Below, piece by piece: positions 61,390 to 64,000 of a stretch of DNA of 64,000 nt (position 1 is its first letter; every line of letters begins with the position of its first letter). The stretch covers positions 496,001 to 560,000 of the forward strand of contig JAJJXM010000004.1 of the NCBI GenBank assembly GCA_024516155.1, read 5' to 3'. The stretch is from Pyronema omphalodes. Lineage: Eukaryota > Ascomycota > Pezizomycetes > Pezizales > Pyronemataceae. Position numbers and translations under genes: made by a program. The notes under the pieces were generated by a model. The model saw nothing but the letters and a program-made list of their open reading frames with translations, had not been told where the DNA came from and did no database searches.

Positions 61390-63470
61390 CTACTTCTCCA
61401 CCATCTCCCTTCCCCCCCAAGCTCCAACCCCAGCAACAACCCAAGCCGGCCACCAAACGCCCCAAACCACCACCGCGGTCCAAAGCCCATTAATTTCCCA
61501 CCCCACCTGTGCCTCCCCTAACACCGTCCCCAGGGGCTCCCGCATATAAACCGCCACGCCTACAAGAGCCACCATGGGATTCGCCACAGCTAACACCAAG
61601 TGCTGTAATATCGCTATGAATCTACATTTAGTCGGCTTAATGAAGGTAACTGGAACCGCGCCTAGGCCGATTAGGAAGGAGAGGGAGAAGTTTAGGGTTG
61701 CGAGAGCGGAGAGGAATAGTCCGAGTAAGAGGAGACTGAAACAGCGGAGGAGGGTGTAGATTTGAGGGGTGGGGGTGAAGAGGTGGAGGGTAAAGGAGAG
61801 GAGTAAGGGGAGGCAGAGGGAGATTAGGGAGAAGATGCTGAAGGCGGGGGAGAGGAGCGTGTGTGGGAGGGTGTTGAAGAGGAGGAGGGGGATGATGCTG
61901 AGAGTGTGGATTAAGAGGAGGAAGAGGAGGGGGAGGAGGAGGGGGCGGGGGGATTCGAGAGGAGCTGAGGGGAGAAGAGGTTCGGAGGCTGAGGTGGTGT
62001 CTTTATTCTCTTTCTCTTGCTCTTTCTCTTGCTCTTTCTCTTCGGTGTCTTTCTTCTCGTTCTTCTCGTTGGAGGGTTTCTCAGTGATGGCTGTGGGTGC
62101 ACCGACAGTCGTAGGCTTGGTACCGCTCTTTAGCCAGAGTCCAATTGCCATAATGGTAAAGTTAACAGCGATCAACATGGCTGAAGGAAGGTATGTCCCA
62201 ATTGACACAAACTTCTTCGGGCCTAACAAGAGGTAGAAAAAGAAACTCTGATGAAAGTGTTCCAAGAGATTATTCAAACTTCTGAATAAACTCTCCACGA
62301 TACGGCCCATGGTTACTTCATCATGATTTCCAAAGCCGCTAACTTGCAGTGTGATGGCATCGATGTGGTAAGGAATAAAAACACTGTGAGGTCCGGTAGC
62401 GTGTCCAAGACCTTGGTTAACCATGCCACGGAGCATTGTGTGTAATCGGTCCTCGTAAGAGTCGGTATGTCCATGGAGCTCCTGTAATGACGTACGAACA
62501 CCCATTTGGTTACCGGCAATATGAACGGCGGTATTGAATAAATCTAGGTTTGGAAGCTGTCCATTGGTACCGTCGTAGACAATGTGGATCCTATCCCACG
62601 GAACGGCGGTGGGGTAGTCAAGGACGATAACACCCTGTAAAGCACCAGACGTAACGGGAAGACTTTCCACCATCGGAGGTGTGTGAGTGTCGTGATAGGC
62701 GTCAACCCAGGCTTGGGGACCCGCACGTGCGTCTGAGGTGATTAAGAAGATAACATCTTTCGACCAGAGGGACCATCCTGTTCCATGCCTCCGTCAGCCA
62801 CAATTCCCCTTTTGCCTTATTCTCTGTATATTTCTGTGAAGCGCAGATGAGCCAAGAGGGACATATGAACTTACGTTTAAAGTACCTTGCTAACGCCATC
62901 ACCAAAGCCACTCCAGACTCATTTAGGACCTCATCCGTATTCAACCATGGCGCAGCTAGTACAACCGCTTCCGTAGCATCACCTCTGGGAGCTTCCAAAA
63001 CAGCATAGACATTCTCTCCCTCATAAGTTCTTCCTCCAGCTTCATATTTAAATTTCTGAGTCCCGACCTTAAGACCCTGGCCTTTGAAGATATCACCAAT
63101 GACCTGTGCTACTTCGTTGGTACTGGCGTTTTTCTGACCCAAGGCAGCGACTTCGTGGCGGTAGGCCCGGAAGACATTTTGTTCTGAACTGTGAAAATAG
63201 GTGTGGACTCCTCCTGGAAGGAGCGCGTTTTCGCTGATGTAGGTATTGCGGGAGTATTCGTCGAGGGGTAGTAATAGAAGCCAGGCAACACCGATCAAGA
63301 TGCAGATACTGCTCAGGAGGGGGAGGAAACGGAGGAGGGCGGTGGAGCGGAGAGGGCCTGGTGAGAGATTAGCGGGCTGTGCGGCGGAGTTGCTTGACAC
63401 CTCCGAGAGGGGGAGGGGGGAGCTTTGGTGAGAATTGGGAGATGGAAAGAGACATACGTGGCAGCGCCAT
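61390..63470 (-). CDS. gaa1: GAA1, GPI transamidase subunit
   Basis: Exons 63470-63458 (13 nt), 63357-62875 and 62777-61390 give 627 residues. Intron 1 (100 bp; GTATGT donor, GCTAAT branch site, ACCAG acceptor) places the start at MALPR; without it the frame has no ATG and runs upstream to a stop. Intron 2 is 97 bp (GTAAGT donor, CTGAC branch site, AACAG acceptor) and yields YFKRWSLWSKDVIFLITSD, a conserved GAA1 stretch. Layout: a first membrane helix at about 13-35 (LLSSICILIGVAWLLLL), then the lumenal domain containing RNTYISENALLPG, GENVYAVLEAPRGD and AWVDAYHD, related to M28 peptidases. After that come a helix near 360-385, a Lys/Glu-rich loop at about 395-440, and several further C-terminal helices. 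Family role: ER complex with Gpi8, Gpi16, Gpi17 and Gab1, attaching GPI anchors to proteins. The identification is firm; the micro-exon is inferred. Confidence 0.9.
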
Positions 63471-63844
63471 TATTTGGACCTTGTTTCTCCGGGCTTCGTC
63501 AGGCCCTGGATGTTATAGCGAATGTGGTGAAGTTGGTATTTCTTCAGTGGAATTGGGTCATTGAGTTGGAAGTTCAAATTCGAGGTTGCTGCGCGCGGGA
63601 GCTTAGCTAGCGGGACACAGTTACATAACGTTGGAAGCTTATCCCTTAGTTACGCGCGCCCTAGTGACATGAATTACGCGTGGTTCTGACAACTACCCCA
63701 ACACCATTCTCACTACTCTTCTAAAATCCATTTTTGAATTCCGAACTGGTACAGTAGATAACAATGCAATATCCTTTACAAAAAAAAAAAATCACAAAAA
63801 ACCAAATACATTATTTTCCAACGCCTCCGGACGATATCACTATT
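63471..63844. other. Likely divergent promoter upstream of GAA1
   Basis: About 370 bp with no supported ORF, between the GAA1 start and a possible rightward gene. It includes an A-run near 63780-63791. Confidence 0.4.
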
Positions 63845-64000
63845 ATGTCAACCCAAATTGAACCCTCACTCACATCTAACCACCAGCCACCACCGCCAAT
63901 CCTGCGTAAACCTTCTGTCTAACCTGCAAAAAAGTCGCCGCCCTCGCCGCCGCAGCAGACGCAACCAATCCCCCTCCCCCATCCTCAACTGAAACACTTC
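63845..64000 (+). CDS. Possible first exon of a gene running off the right edge (doubtful)
   Basis: An ATG at 63845 begins MSTQIEPSLTSNHQPPPPI and meets a stop at about 63920-63922. In another + frame the sequence from about 63902 to the edge is open and reads TFCLTCKKVAALAAAADATN with a CxxC pair. A frame change between the two would need an intron of about 30 bp, shorter than the introns in this window, or a different start. The base composition resembles coding sequence. I cannot decide the structure or name a product without the next bases. Confidence 0.25.

Noticed and set aside
1..64000. tRNA genes, rRNA, CRISPR arrays and biosynthetic gene clusters
   Set aside because: I looked for the GGTTCGANTCC tRNA B-box on both strands, for array-like spaced repeats and for PKS/NRPS/P450 genes, and saw none.

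Overview
This looks like nuclear genomic DNA from a filamentous ascomycete (Pezizomycotina; my inference is a Leotiomycete such as a Helotiales relative). The reasons are short spliceosomal introns of about 50-100 bp with GTRNGT donors and CTRAC-like branch sites, a fungal SREBP with a poly-glutamine run, a fungal-type ENA sodium ATPase and a VPS36 with extra zinc fingers. There are no bacterial features, and I found no tRNA, rRNA or CRISPR. I recognise nine genes, two of them very small and spliced; a further gene may begin at the right edge. Long gene-free stretches separate them: 2984-14777, 15813-30713 and 41634-54419.

Layout. 2-2983 (+): an SREBP-family sterol/hypoxia transcription factor, cut by the left edge. 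2984-14777: non-coding, with simple repeats, a G-rich tract, a TGACG array and a truncated retroposon with a target-site duplication. 14778-15812 (+): a Ser/Thr/Pro-rich disordered protein of unknown function. 15813-30713: non-coding, with a perfect 24-copy 8-bp minisatellite and an 11-kb stretch of more even base composition that holds only orphan ORFs. 30714-32316 (+): a seven-helix membrane protein, 3 exons, unknown function. 34416-34769 (-) and 35787-36171 (-): two small spliced genes (75 and 108 aa) found by joining exons by eye. 38178-41633 (-): ENA-type Na+ P-type ATPase, 3 exons, with a dense group of PacC-like GCCAAG sites about 0.8-1.7 kb upstream. 42-54 kb: non-coding, rich in simple repeats. 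54420-57532 (+): a large fungal membrane protein of the FUSC/aromatic acid exporter group, 3 exons. 59050-60913 (+): VPS36 of ESCRT-II, 3 exons. 61390-63470 (-): GAA1 of the GPI transamidase, 3 exons, with a 13-nt first exon. The right edge may hold the start of another gene.

How the genes fit together. They are mostly unlinked housekeeping or stress functions: sterol/oxygen sensing (SREBP), alkali-cation export (ENA), endosomal sorting (VPS36), GPI anchoring (GAA1) and a putative efflux protein. One tentative link is that ESCRT-II is needed for Rim101/PacC alkaline-pH signalling in fungi, and ENA is a typical output of that pathway with PacC-like sites in front of it here. I see no gene cluster or clearly new system. 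The most useful new items are the two hidden small genes, the retroposon tails, the putative ENA control region and the orphan seven-helix protein. Exon joins were made by hand from splice signals and reading frame, and there is no transcript support.
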